64,000 nt of DNA from UBA2334 sp964396895 (GTDB lineage: Bacteria; Pseudomonadota; Gammaproteobacteria; Burkholderiales; Burkholderiaceae_C). Below the pieces are notes generated by a model that was not told where the DNA came from, did not search any database, and saw only the letters and a list, made by a program, of their open reading frames with translations. The stretch spans positions 1 to 64,000 of the forward strand of contig CAYNGJ010000020.1 of NCBI GenBank assembly GCA_964396895.1, in the 5' to 3' direction. The position numbers and the translations under genes were made by a program. Shown here one piece after another: positions 34,024 through 43,486 of this stretch (positions within the stretch are counted from its first letter, which is position 1; each line of letters opens with the position of its first letter).

Positions 34024-34944
34024 ATGGACCGTTTGCTTTCCATGCGCGTCTTCCAGCAAGTGGCCGACGAAGGCAGTTTTGCCGCGGCCGCGCGCGCGCT
34101 GGACATGTCACCCGCTGTCGTCACCCGGCTGGTGGTGGACCTGGAGGAACACCTGGGGGCCCGCCTCATGCAGCGCACCACGCGCCGCCTGGCCCTGACC
34201 GAGGCGGGCCAGGCCTACCTGGAGCGGGTGCGCCACATCCTGCGCGACATCGACGAGGCCCATGCCCTGGCCAACGCCCACACCGAGGAGATGCAGGGGG
34301 TGCTGCGCATACAGGCGCCGCCCGTGCTGGCGGTGCACATCCTGGCGCCGCTGGTGGCCGGGTTTCGGGCGCTGCACCCCGGCATCACGCTGGACATCGA
34401 TGTGGACGCACCTGAAAAGCCGGCCATTGAAGAGCACGACATCACCCTGATGGGCGCGGACGCCAACTTCGATGGCAACGTCATCGCCCGCCCCGTGATC
34501 GACTCGCACGGCGTGCTGGTGGCCTCGGCCGCCTACGCGGCGCAGCGCGGGTTGCCCAGTCAGCCGGAAGACCTGGCGCACCACCTGTGTCTGCGGCTCA
34601 AGCAGGCTGGGCAACGCCCCACCCTGTGGAGGCTGCTGCACATGCGCGAGGCCGACCGCGTGGTCGAGGTGCCGGTGCAGCCCGTGCTGTGGGTCAACCA
34701 CACCGACACACTGCTGCGCGCCACACACGACGGCGCCGGCATCAGCGCCGCGCCACTGGAGCTGGTGGCCCCCCACCTGAGCAGCGGCGAGCTGGTGCGC
34801 GTGCTGCCCGATTGGGTCACCGGTCACTTCACCCTGTACGCCGCCATGCCCAGCCGCCGCTTCGTGCCCAAGCGCACCCGGGTGTTCCTGGACTACCTGA
34901 CCGAACACACGCGGGCCAACCTGGCCAAGGTGCTGGCCGCTTGA
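34024..34944 (+). CDS. LysR-family transcriptional regulator
   Basis: A 306-residue LysR protein. The N-terminal winged helix (MDRLLSMRVFQQVADEGSFAAAARALDMSPAVVTRLV) is typical of the group of Burkholderiales regulators with an FxQVxxxGSF start, and the effector domain follows (about 92-300). The targets are unknown; it is divergent from the DUF4148 gene and its end abuts the promoter of the B12-binding regulator gene. Confidence 0.88.
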   Translation: MDRLLSMRVFQQVADEGSFAAAARALDMSPAVVTRLVVDLEEHLGARLMQRTTRRLALTEAGQAYLERVRHILRDIDEAHALANAHTEEMQGVLRIQAPPVLAVHILAPLVAGFRALHPGITLDIDVDAPEKPAIEEHDITLMGADANFDGNVIARPVIDSHGVLVASAAYAAQRGLPSQPEDLAHHLCLRLKQAGQRPTLWRLLHMREADRVVEVPVQPVLWVNHTDTLLRATHDGAGISAAPLELVAPHLSSGELVRVLPDWVTGHFTLYAAMPSRRFVPKRTRVFLDYLTEHTRANLAKVLAA

Positions 34945-34975
34945 TGTGTGTCAATGTCCAACTTAAGATTGGACA
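34941..34975 (+). promoter_or_regulatory. Promoter overlapped by a palindromic operator, upstream of the B12-binding regulator
   Basis: TTGATG at 34941-34946 and TAAGAT at 34964-34969 have 17-base spacing, a plausible sigma-70 promoter. A perfect inverted repeat (TGTCCAA at 34955-34961 and TTGGACA at 34969-34975) overlaps the -10 element, a placement that favours repression. CarH/LitR regulators repress their own promoters in the dark by binding TGTACA-like repeats, so autorepression is likely; the half-site here differs. Confidence 0.5.
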
Positions 34976-35025
34976 ACATACTCCACCGCTTTCATCCACT
35001 CCCTGCCAGACAGGGGGCCGCACAC

Positions 35026-35937
35026 ATGGTCACCATCGGGGTCGTCGCCGCCGAACTGGGCGTATCCACCGCCACTTTGCGCAAGTGGGAGAGCCGCTAT
35101 GGGCGCCCCGTCCCGCAGCGGTCAACGGGGGGCGCACGCCTGTACGACGAGGCCGAAGTGGCCTGGCTGCGGGTGGCCAAGCGGCAGATGGACGCGGGCG
35201 TTCGGCCCGCCGATGCCATGGCGCAGGCCACCCTGCGGCCCGCCACCTCCGAGCCTGACGCCACGGGGGGCGGCGCGGTGGGGTCCGTGACCGAACAGGC
35301 CGTGGCCCACGCCCTGACCCTCCTGTGTGAGCACCGACTGGACGAGTGCCACGCACACCTGCTGGCGCAGCGCCAGCGCCTGGGGCTGGTGGCGTTTGCG
35401 GACGGCGTGGCGGGGCCGTTGGCCGCCGCCGTGGGAGAGGCCTGGGCCAGGGGGGACGTGCAGGTGTTTGAAGAGCACGGCTTCAGCGCGGTGCTGCGTG
35501 CCGTCCTCGAGGTGCGGGCATTTGGTGGTGCACCCGATGCCACCGTTGCGCCCGTGTGCACCGTGCTGCTGGCCACGCTGTCTGGCGAGCAGCACACCCT
35601 GGGCCTGGCCATGGTGCAAGCGGTGTTGCAGCAGGCGGGTGTGCGCTGCGTCAACCTGGGCGCCGGTCTGCCCGAGGCCGAACTGGTGGCCGCGGCGCAG
35701 GCGTTTGGGGCGGATGTGGTGGGCGTGTCGCTCAGCCTGGCCATGCCCGAGCGGACCATGCAGCGGCAGTTGCTGGCGCTGCGGGAAAGTCTGCCCGGCC
35801 ACCGGGCCGTGTGGGCAGGGGGTGCGGGTGCGGGGCGGCTGCGGCGGGTGCCCGACGGTGTGCAGGTGTTCGCCACCTGCGCCGCAGCGTGCCTGGCGCT
35901 GGACGAGTGGCGGCTGCGTCGGGCCGCACAGGGATGA
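35026..35937 (+). CDS. MerR-family regulator with cobalamin-binding domain (CarH/LitR type)
   Basis: A 303-residue regulator. The MerR helix-turn-helix (about 1-65, TLRKWESRYGRPVPQRS) is followed by a helical bundle and a B12-binding Rossmann domain (about 175-300). Two motifs known from light-sensing CarH/LitR proteins are present: W-x9-EH (W140, E150, H151), which caps adenosylcobalamin, and E-x-H-x2-G (E188, H190, G193), with the lower axial His. In those proteins the dark tetramer represses and light breaks the Co-C bond. The gene overlaps the CheB-CheR gene by ATGA. The ATG at 35026 was chosen as the first start giving a MerR N-terminus. Confidence 0.85.
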   Translation: MVTIGVVAAELGVSTATLRKWESRYGRPVPQRSTGGARLYDEAEVAWLRVAKRQMDAGVRPADAMAQATLRPATSEPDATGGGAVGSVTEQAVAHALTLLCEHRLDECHAHLLAQRQRLGLVAFADGVAGPLAAAVGEAWARGDVQVFEEHGFSAVLRAVLEVRAFGGAPDATVAPVCTVLLATLSGEQHTLGLAMVQAVLQQAGVRCVNLGAGLPEAELVAAAQAFGADVVGVSLSLAMPERTMQRQLLALRESLPGHRAVWAGGAGAGRLRRVPDGVQVFATCAAACLALDEWRLRRAAQG

Positions 35938-38882
35938 ACAACAACCGATCAACCATGAAGAAATTGAACACCCACCTGGCACAGCCACCATTTCGGGGCT
36001 ACGTGGTCGGCATTGGCGCGTCGGCTGGCGGCCTGGAGGCGCTGGAGCTGTTTTTTGACCATTGCGCGGTGGACAGCGGCGCCGCCTACGTGGTGGTGCA
36101 GCACCTGTCACCCGACCACAAAAGCATGATGACCAACCTGCTGGCCCGTCACACCACCATGCCCGTGGTGATGGTGGAAGACGAAATGCCGCTGGTGGCC
36201 AACCAGGTGCACCTGATTCCGCCGGGCGCCGTCATGCGGGTGGTGTCGGGGCAACTGCGGCTGACGCCCAAGAGCCCCCACGGGCTGACCTTGCCCATCG
36301 ACATCTTCTTCACCTCGCTGGCCGATGCCTTTGGCAACAAAGCGGTGGGGGTGGTGCTGTCGGGCACCGGCACCGATGGCACCCGGGGGGCGGTGGCCAT
36401 CAATGCCGCTGGGGGTTTCCTGCTGGTGCAGGAGCCGCGCCAGGCCAAATTTGACGGCATGCCGCGCAGCGCCCTGTCGACCGCCGTGGTCGACGAAGTG
36501 CTGCCCGCCGAAGAGCTGGCCCCGCGGGTGCTGTCTCACATCCGCAATGTGCCCTACGCATCGGACAAGCCGCGCGAAGACGCCCCCCGGCCCCAGGTGT
36601 TGTCGGCAGACGAGGCACTGCGAGACTTGCTGGCCTTGTTGCAACACGCCGGTGGCATTGACTTTCGGGAGTACAAGCCCGCCACCGTCATGCGCCGCAT
36701 CGAGCGGCGCATGCAGGTGCGCCACGTGCCCGACGTGGCCAGCTACCTGGCCCAGGTGGAGCAGGACAGGGCCGAGCTGTTTGTGCTGCGCCGCGAGTTG
36801 CTGATTGCGGTCACCAGCTTTTTCCGCGACCCCGAGGCGTTTGACGCCCTGGCAGAACTGGTGGTGGCGCCGCTGGTGGCGGCCGCATCGGCCAACGACA
36901 CCCTGCGGGTGTGGGTGGCTGGTACGTCCACCGGGGAGGAGGCCTATTCGGTGGCCATGCTCTTCCTGGAAGCGTTCGAGCGTGAGCGCAAGTGGGCCAA
37001 CCTCAAGGTGTTTGCCACCGACGTGAACCAGCAGAACATCGATGTGGCCACCTCCGGGCAGTACCCCGAGTCGGCCGCGGCCGAGCTGACGCCGGAGCGG
37101 CTGGAGCGGTTTTTCACCCGCAACGGCAACCATTTTGTGGTCAAGCCCGAGTTGCGGCAGGCCATTGTGTTCGCCCGGCACAACCTGCTCGACGACCCAC
37201 CGTTCACCCGCATGGACCTGGTGACCTGTCGCAACACCCTGATCTATTTCCGCCCCGATGCCCAGGAGCGTGCCCTGCAGCGTTTGCAGTACGCCGTCAA
37301 GCCCAACGGCAGCCTCTACCTCGGGTCCAGCGAATCGCTGGCCAACGCCACGTCGGGTTTCAGCACCCTGCACGCCAAGCACAAACTGTTTCGCCGCACC
37401 GGCGGCACGGGGCGGATCCTGTTTGACACCACCGCCCGGGTGGCCGGGACGGGTGAGCCCAAGGCGGCGCGGTCGGCCAAGGGCAAGGCGGTGCAGGCGT
37501 TGCAATCGGACGGGCAGCTGATCGAGGCTGGGGTGGCCACCCTGCTGGGGACGTTTGCACCGCCAGCCATGTTGGTCAATGACCGCCACGAGGCGGTGCA
37601 CCTGTTCGGCAATGTGCAGCCTTTTTTCCGCGTCAAGGAGGGGCTGGCCAGCCTGGACCTGTCGCGCATCCTGCCCGAACGCCTGGTGCCGGTCGCGTCG
37701 GCCCTGGTGTTCAAGGCCACCAAGGGGGGTGAGCGGGTGGTGTCGGCGCCTTTGCACCTGGATGACGCCGGAACGGACCCTGTGCCACTGCGCCTCAGCG
37801 CCTACCCCATTCAACACCCTGGCGACGAGCGTTTTGTGTTGCTGTGCTTTGAGTGGTTGCACACGGCAGAGCCATCCGCGGCCATCGACGTGGACGGCGA
37901 AACCATGGCCAGGATGGCGTTGCTGGAGCGCGAGCTCATGGCCACCCGTGAGAGCCTGCAGGCCACCATCGAAGAGCTGGAAACCTCCAACGAAGAACTG
38001 CAGGCCACCAACGAAGAGCTGATGGCCTCCAACGAAGAGCTGCAAAGTTCCAACGAAGAGTTGCAATCGGTGAACGAGGAGCTCAACACCGTCAATGCCG
38101 AGTTCCAGGAAAAAATGCTCATCCTCAATCGGCTCAACACCGACATGGACAGCATGGCCAAGGCGGTGGGGGTGGCGACGGTGTTTGTGGACACCGACAT
38201 GCACCTCACCCGGTTCAGCCCCGATGCGCTGGACATCTTCAAGCTCCGCGACACCGACCTGGGTCGCCCCCTGGACGACATCGCCCACCGCCTGCGCTAC
38301 CCGGGCCTGATGTCGGACCTCAAGCGCACCCTGATGACCGACCGGATGACCGAGCACGAAGTGCTTTCCGACGACGGACGGCTGTACCTCTGCCGCATGT
38401 TGCCCTACAGCGTGCCCTCCAGCAGCCAGCGCGGCGCCGTGGCCACGTTTGTCGACGTGACGGTGTTCCGCGACCTGCAGCGCATGCAGGCCGTCATCGA
38501 TGCCTTGCCCGAGCATGTGGCCGTGCTGGAGCACGACGGCCGCATCTCCATGGTCAATGCCGCCTGGCGCAACTTTGCCCGGGCCAACGGTGACCGCGAG
38601 CTGAACCACTCCGGGCCGGGTGCCAACTACCTCGATGCCTGCAGGGCCGCCCATGACGCGGGCGACGAGTTCGGCGTGCGCGCCTGGCGCGGGGTCAAAA
38701 GTGTGCTGGAAGGCAGCCATCCGCTGTTTTCCATGCAGTACCCCTGCCATTCGCCCGATGAGGAGCGCTGGTTCGTCATGAACGTGGCCCCGGTCAAGGG
38801 GCACGAGTTTGGCGCGGTGGTCAGCCACGTCAACATTTCCCACTGGTACCTGAACGAACGCCCCGGCGCGCCCCCTGAATGA
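35934..38882 (+). CDS. CheB-CheR-PAS hybrid chemotaxis-type protein
   Basis: A 982-residue cytoplasmic hybrid. A CheB methylesterase domain (about 20-205) has its triad at S30 (GASAGG), H57 (VQHLSPDH) and D148 (GTGTDGT). The CheR methyltransferase follows (about 225-490), with its SAM-binding TSTGEEAYS. A long coiled coil of NEELQxxNEEL repeats (about 665-735) then leads to PAS modules up to the C-terminus. There is no CheB receiver domain. Such hybrids modify signalling partners in pathways often separate from flagellar chemotaxis. Both ends overlap neighbours by ATGA. Confidence 0.9.
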   Translation: MNNNRSTMKKLNTHLAQPPFRGYVVGIGASAGGLEALELFFDHCAVDSGAAYVVVQHLSPDHKSMMTNLLARHTTMPVVMVEDEMPLVANQVHLIPPGAVMRVVSGQLRLTPKSPHGLTLPIDIFFTSLADAFGNKAVGVVLSGTGTDGTRGAVAINAAGGFLLVQEPRQAKFDGMPRSALSTAVVDEVLPAEELAPRVLSHIRNVPYASDKPREDAPRPQVLSADEALRDLLALLQHAGGIDFREYKPATVMRRIERRMQVRHVPDVASYLAQVEQDRAELFVLRRELLIAVTSFFRDPEAFDALAELVVAPLVAAASANDTLRVWVAGTSTGEEAYSVAMLFLEAFERERKWANLKVFATDVNQQNIDVATSGQYPESAAAELTPERLERFFTRNGNHFVVKPELRQAIVFARHNLLDDPPFTRMDLVTCRNTLIYFRPDAQERALQRLQYAVKPNGSLYLGSSESLANATSGFSTLHAKHKLFRRTGGTGRILFDTTARVAGTGEPKAARSAKGKAVQALQSDGQLIEAGVATLLGTFAPPAMLVNDRHEAVHLFGNVQPFFRVKEGLASLDLSRILPERLVPVASALVFKATKGGERVVSAPLHLDDAGTDPVPLRLSAYPIQHPGDERFVLLCFEWLHTAEPSAAIDVDGETMARMALLERELMATRESLQATIEELETSNEELQATNEELMASNEELQSSNEELQSVNEELNTVNAEFQEKMLILNRLNTDMDSMAKAVGVATVFVDTDMHLTRFSPDALDIFKLRDTDLGRPLDDIAHRLRYPGLMSDLKRTLMTDRMTEHEVLSDDGRLYLCRMLPYSVPSSSQRGAVATFVDVTVFRDLQRMQAVIDALPEHVAVLEHDGRISMVNAAWRNFARANGDRELNHSGPGANYLDACRAAHDAGDEFGVRAWRGVKSVLEGSHPLFSMQYPCHSPDEERWFVMNVAPVKGHEFGAVVSHVNISHWYLNERPGAPPE

Positions 38883-41431
38883 ACTTCGACCCCGAACTGA
38901 GCGGGCCACCGCACGACCTGGTTGTGTTGCAGCGGGCCAATGAGGACCTGCGCCTGTACCAGGCGGAACTGGAGGTGCAAAACGAGGAATTGATCAGCGC
39001 CAAGGCCGCCACCGAGTCGGCGCTGGCGCGTTACTCGGCGCTGTTCCACACCCTGCCCATGCCAGCCCTGGTGCTGGACCGGCAGGGGCTGGTGCGCGAC
39101 GCCAACCGGTCGGCGGTCAGCCATTTCGGGTTCAAGAGCGTTGAGTCAATGAACCACCACTCGGTGTATCGGCTGCTGGCAGCGCGGGACGATGCGCGCC
39201 TCAAGCAGGCCCTGAGCGAAGCGGCCGAGGGCGCCCCCCGCGTGGTGAAGGACCTGGGCCTGCGCACGGCCGAGCGGGGCAACCAGCCGAGCGATGCCCA
39301 CGTCATTGCCCTGCCCGTGGAATACCACCTGGACCACCACCACCTGATCTTGCTGGTGGACCGCAGTGTCGAGCGGTCGGGCGAGCGCGAGCGCCTCATC
39401 TTCCAGTCGGTGCTGGACAACAGCAACGCACTGATTTACGCCTTCGACCGGGAGGGCCGTTGCATCCTGGCCAACCAGGCCCTGCTGGAGGGCGTGGGCA
39501 AGCCGCGCAAAAGCGTGGTGGGCCAGCGGCGCGAGTACTGGCTGCCCGTCGAGGACGCCGGTGCCCATGCGCGCAACGACCGCATGGTGTTGTTGGGCAA
39601 CCGTGCGGTGACCTACGAGGAAACGCTCAACCCGCCCGATGCGCCCAAGCGCCACTTCATCAGCCACAAGTTTCCGTTGCGTGACGGGCGCGGCAAGGTG
39701 TTCGGGGTGGCTGGCATCACCACCGACATCACCGAAACCCGCCAGCTGGAGCTGCGTCTGCAGCTGGCCATGCAGGTGTTGAGCAGGGGGTCGGAGGGCA
39801 TCATCATCACCGACCACAACAACTGCATCATCTCGGTGAACAAGGCGTTTGAGGCCATCACCGGTTACGGCGAAGCCGAGGTGCTGGGCAAAAACCCATC
39901 GGTGCTGTCATCGGGTCGGCAAAACGACAGTTTCTATGCCCAGCTGTGGGACGACCTGCTCACCAAAGGCCGCTGGGAAGGCGAGCTGTGGAACCGGCGC
40001 AAGGACGGGGTGGTGTACCCCCAGTGGGCCAGCATCAGCCGCATCGCCGGTGACACCGAGGAGTCCAGCAACTTCGTGTCGGTGTTCAGTGACGTCACCC
40101 ACCGAAAAATGGCCGAGGAAGAAATCGAGCGCCTGGCGTTCTACGACATCCTGACCGGCAGCCCCAACCGCTACCTGCTGCGCGACCGGGTGGACCAGGC
40201 CATCCGCGTCGGCACGCGCGAGCGGGTCCACTTTGCCCTGTGTTTCCTGGACCTCGACCATTTCAAGGAAGTCAACGACGTCTACGGACACGACGCGGGG
40301 GACGAGGTGCTCATCGAGGTGACCAAGCGCCTCAAGCAGGTGCTGCGGGCCCAGGACACGGTCAGCCGCCTGGGGGGCGACGAGTTTGTGGTGTTGCTCA
40401 CCAACATGGAGCAGCCGGGTGTTCAGCAATGTGTGCAAAAGATGCTGTCATCGCTTGCCGCCCCCTACACGGCCGCGGGCATCACCCTGCATTTGTCGGC
40501 CTCGCTGGGGGTGGCCATGTTTCCCGATGATGGCCGCAACTACCAGGACCTGCTCAAGAGCGCCGACACCGCCATGTACCAGGCCAAGGCCAGCGGGCGC
40601 AACGGGTTCAGTTTTTTCAGCCCGGAAATGGCCCAGAAGGCCGAGCGGCGCGTGACCATCGAGGCCGCGTTGCGCGATGCCATTGCCAACGGCGAGCTGC
40701 GGGTGGTGTACCAGCCCAAGGTGTCGCTGGCCACCGGCAGCGTCATCGGCACCGAGGCCTTGTTGCGCTGGCAAAGCCCCTTGCTGGGCGCCGTGTCGCC
40801 CGACGTGTTCATCTCCATCGCCGAGGAATGCGGCTTGATCACCCCGATCGGCTCCTGGGTGCTGGCGCAGGCACTGGCACAGACCAGCGCCTGGGCGCAG
40901 GCTGGGCTGGGTTGGTTGCCCGTGAGTGTGAATGTGTCGTCCGCCCAGTTCTGGAAACAGGACTTCCCGGCCGTGGTGGAACGGCTGCTGAAAGAGAGTG
41001 GGGTGCAGCCCGCGGTGCTGGAGCTGGAGTTGACCGAGCGCCTGGCCCTCAAGCACCCCGACCAGGGTGTGGACATCATGCGCCGCCTCAAGGGCCTGGG
41101 GGTGTGCCTGTCGATCGACGACTTTGGCACTGGTTACTCCTCGCTGTCCTACCTCAGTCGCCTGCCGGTGGACACGCTGAAAATTGACCAGTCTTTTGTC
41201 GCCGCCCTGGGTCAGGACCCCGCGAGTGAGGTGATCGTGCGTTCCATTGTGCAGCTGGCGCACACGCTCAGCATCGACACGGTGGCCGAGGGCGTGGAGC
41301 AGCCACTGCACCTCCAATACCTGCGCGACTACGGCTGCGACAGCGCGCAAGGCTATTATTTTGCGCGCCCGCTGGAGGCGGCGGCGCTGCCCGAGTGGCT
41401 GCGCGAGCGACCAGCGTCTGCGTCGGCCTGA
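38879..41431 (+). CDS. PAS-GGDEF-EAL c-di-GMP protein
   Basis: An 850-residue soluble protein with no transmembrane segment. An N-terminal coiled coil (NEDLRLYQAELEVQNEEL) leads into about three PAS domains (50-420). The GGDEF domain has an intact GGDEF (499-503) and an inhibitory RxxD site five residues before it (RAQD). An EAL domain follows (E626-A-L) with DDFGTGYSSL and KIDQSF intact. Both synthesis and breakdown of c-di-GMP are thus possible. It is translationally coupled to the CheB-CheR gene, which shares the NEEL coiled-coil style. Confidence 0.9.
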   Translation: MNFDPELSGPPHDLVVLQRANEDLRLYQAELEVQNEELISAKAATESALARYSALFHTLPMPALVLDRQGLVRDANRSAVSHFGFKSVESMNHHSVYRLLAARDDARLKQALSEAAEGAPRVVKDLGLRTAERGNQPSDAHVIALPVEYHLDHHHLILLVDRSVERSGERERLIFQSVLDNSNALIYAFDREGRCILANQALLEGVGKPRKSVVGQRREYWLPVEDAGAHARNDRMVLLGNRAVTYEETLNPPDAPKRHFISHKFPLRDGRGKVFGVAGITTDITETRQLELRLQLAMQVLSRGSEGIIITDHNNCIISVNKAFEAITGYGEAEVLGKNPSVLSSGRQNDSFYAQLWDDLLTKGRWEGELWNRRKDGVVYPQWASISRIAGDTEESSNFVSVFSDVTHRKMAEEEIERLAFYDILTGSPNRYLLRDRVDQAIRVGTRERVHFALCFLDLDHFKEVNDVYGHDAGDEVLIEVTKRLKQVLRAQDTVSRLGGDEFVVLLTNMEQPGVQQCVQKMLSSLAAPYTAAGITLHLSASLGVAMFPDDGRNYQDLLKSADTAMYQAKASGRNGFSFFSPEMAQKAERRVTIEAALRDAIANGELRVVYQPKVSLATGSVIGTEALLRWQSPLLGAVSPDVFISIAEECGLITPIGSWVLAQALAQTSAWAQAGLGWLPVSVNVSSAQFWKQDFPAVVERLLKESGVQPAVLELELTERLALKHPDQGVDIMRRLKGLGVCLSIDDFGTGYSSLSYLSRLPVDTLKIDQSFVAALGQDPASEVIVRSIVQLAHTLSIDTVAEGVEQPLHLQYLRDYGCDSAQGYYFARPLEAAALPEWLRERPASASA

Positions 41432-41437
41432 TGCCCG

Positions 41438-41890
41438 TCAACCCAACGCGGATGCCCCCGGCGCCTGGCTGAGCACCGCCAGCGTCAGGCGCGACACGCA
41501 CACCGGTTGGCCCGCCTCGTCGGCAATGTCAATGGCCCACACCTGGGTGCTGCGGCCCACGTGCACAGGGCGCACCGTGGCCGTGACCCAGCCCGAGCGC
41601 ACGGCGCGCAGGTGGTTGGCGTTGATGTCCAACCCCACCACCACCTGCCCCGGCGGGCAGGCGCAGTAACCCGCCATGGAGCCCAGGGTTTCGGCCAGCA
41701 CCACGCTCACACCGCCGTGCAGCAGGCCCATGGGCTGGCGGGTGCGCGCATCCACCGGCATGCGCGCCGTCATGCTGTCGGGCCCCACGCTGACGAACTC
41801 AATGCCCAGGTGGCTGACGGCGGTGCCCTGTGCAGAAGCCGTCATGGCCGCGATGTCTATGGGTTTTTTCCAGATGGGTGTGGTGTTCAT
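41438..41890 (-). CDS. Hotdog-fold thioesterase (PaaI/MenI-like)
   Basis: A 150-residue hotdog thioesterase. The helix motif MGLLHGGVSVVLAETLGSMAG contains the Glu that acts as catalytic base in MenI/YdiI-type acyl-CoA hydrolases. It is expected to hydrolyse an aromatic or other acyl-CoA in the cytoplasm; the substrate is unknown. ATG at 41890 is chosen over an upstream start that would add five residues. It is convergent with the GGDEF-EAL gene. Confidence 0.85.
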   Translation of the reverse strand: MNTTPIWKKPIDIAAMTASAQGTAVSHLGIEFVSVGPDSMTARMPVDARTRQPMGLLHGGVSVVLAETLGSMAGYCACPPGQVVVGLDINANHLRAVRSGWVTATVRPVHVGRSTQVWAIDIADEAGQPVCVSRLTLAVLSQAPGASALG

Positions 41891-41899
41891 GGTTTTGTG

Positions 41900-41950
41900 A
41901 ATCAAAAGTGGCCTTAGCGCTTGCTATATATAGCTTTTAAGCTATGACTA
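41900..41950 (+). repeat. Dispersed AGCGC-type repeat, copy 2
   Basis: AAAAGTGGCC, TTAGCGCTTG, then two TAGCT/AGCTAT boxes, ending near TATGACTATC. It fills the 60-base gap between the thioesterase start and the permease stop. Confidence 0.65.
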
Positions 41951-43240
41951 TCAAGCGCGCTGGCGGTTGAGCACCGCGTACAGCGCAATGGCACCAAAGG
42001 TGGCGGTGCCTATGCCGCCCAGGGCAAACTCGCCAAACTTCAGGGTGAAGTCGCCCGTGCCCAGCACCAGGGTGATGGCGGCCACCAGCAGGTTTTTGTT
42101 GTCGGCAAAGTCCACCCGGTTGTCCACCCAAATTTTGGCCCCGGCAATGGCAATCAGGCCAAACACCACAATGCTCACCCCGCCCATGACGGGCAGCGGA
42201 ATGGCCTGAATCAGCGCGCCAAACTTAGGTGAAAAGCCCAGCAGCACCGCCATGCAGGCGGCCACCAGAAACACGGCAGTCGAATAGATTTTGGTGGCGG
42301 CCATCACGCCAATGTTCTCGGCGTAGGTGGTCACGCCCGTGCCGCCCACGCTGGCGCTGACCATGGTGGCCACGCCGTCGCCCATGAAGGCGCGGCCCAT
42401 GTAGCGGTCCAGGTCTTTGCCGGTCATGGCCGTCACGGCCTTGATGTGGCCCAGGTTTTCTGCCACCAGAATGATGGCCACCGGCGCAATCAGCAGCATG
42501 GCGTTGCCGCTGAAGGTGGGCGAGCTGAAGTGGGGCATGCCCACCCACGCGGCGTTGACCACGCCCGACAGGTCCAACGGCTTGCCCAGGCCCAGGCCGT
42601 TGGTCAGCACCGCATACACCACGCTGGCCACGATCAGGCCCATCAAAATCAGCAGCCGCTGCACCATGCCCTTGGTGAACACCGCCACCAGGGCCACGCA
42701 CAGGAAGGTGATGGCCTGCATCCAGGCATCGAAGCCCGTGGCCGCCATGTTCTTGATGGGGATGTGCGCCAAGTTCAGGCCGATCACGGCCACCACCGAG
42801 CCCGTGACCACCGGCGGCATGAAGCGCTCTATCCAGCCCGTGCCGGTGGCGTGCACCACCGCGCCAATCAAGGTGTACAGCAGGCCGCAGGCGACTATGC
42901 CACCCAGCGCCACGCCCAGGTTGGCGTTGGGCCCAGGCCCGGCGTAGCCGCTGGCGGCCATGACCACGCCAATGAAGGCAAAGCTCGACCCCAAGTAGCT
43001 CGGTACCTTCCCGCCAGTGAAGAAAAAGAAAATCAGCGTGCCCACGCCGCTCATCAGCACGGCGACGTTGGGGTCAAACCCCATCAGGATGGGGGCCAGC
43101 ACGGTGGCACCAAACATGGCAATCAGGTGCTGCACCCCCATGACGGTGGTGGCACCCCAGGGCAGGCGCTCGTCGGGTCCGATGACGCCGCCCGCGGCCA
43201 AGGCCGACTCGGGCTTGGTGGTCCAGTTGAAAAATCCCAT
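41951..43240 (-). CDS. NCS2-family uracil/pyrimidine permease
   Basis: A 429-residue nucleobase:cation symporter of the UraA/RutG group with about fourteen hydrophobic segments. Typical motifs are GVQHLIAMFGATVLAP near the N-terminus, ILVAENLGHIKAV, and GGTGVTTYAENIGVMAATK in the substrate-binding region. It probably takes up uracil or another pyrimidine with protons. The ATG at 43240 has GAGGAG upstream; the frame begins 20 residues earlier without homology. Confidence 0.88.
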   Translation of the reverse strand: MGFFNWTTKPESALAAGGVIGPDERLPWGATTVMGVQHLIAMFGATVLAPILMGFDPNVAVLMSGVGTLIFFFFTGGKVPSYLGSSFAFIGVVMAASGYAGPGPNANLGVALGGIVACGLLYTLIGAVVHATGTGWIERFMPPVVTGSVVAVIGLNLAHIPIKNMAATGFDAWMQAITFLCVALVAVFTKGMVQRLLILMGLIVASVVYAVLTNGLGLGKPLDLSGVVNAAWVGMPHFSSPTFSGNAMLLIAPVAIILVAENLGHIKAVTAMTGKDLDRYMGRAFMGDGVATMVSASVGGTGVTTYAENIGVMAATKIYSTAVFLVAACMAVLLGFSPKFGALIQAIPLPVMGGVSIVVFGLIAIAGAKIWVDNRVDFADNKNLLVAAITLVLGTGDFTLKFGEFALGGIGTATFGAIALYAVLNRQRA

Positions 43241-43486
43241 CAACAACTCCTCGAAAAAATGGTGTGCGGCATTCTGCGCGTGACCGCGCCGGGTGGGCAA
43301 GCCGTGTCAGCTTCGCGACAGCCAGCGGCTGTCGTGTGCGCGTCAGGTGGCGGTGCGGTGCGGGGTTGCCCCGCTTGTGGCCGGGATGAGCGGCTGGCAG
43401 ACTGCGTGGCCGACCCTGGCCATGGCCAGATGCCCGTTTTTTGGCTGCCTGCCCGCTGGGTGGGCTGTTGCTGCTTCACTTGCCCC

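Noticed and set aside
36108..38909. A 933-codon open frame antisense to the CheB-CheR gene
   Set aside because: It mirrors the codon bias of the GC-rich sense gene, is rich in His, Gly, Gln and Arg, and has no recognisable domain; the sense strand encodes a clear multidomain protein.
42446..43486. Extension of the acetoacetyl-CoA synthetase frame upstream over the permease gene
   Set aside because: It is antisense to the permease and rich in His, Gly and Gln; family homology begins near the ATG at 43487.
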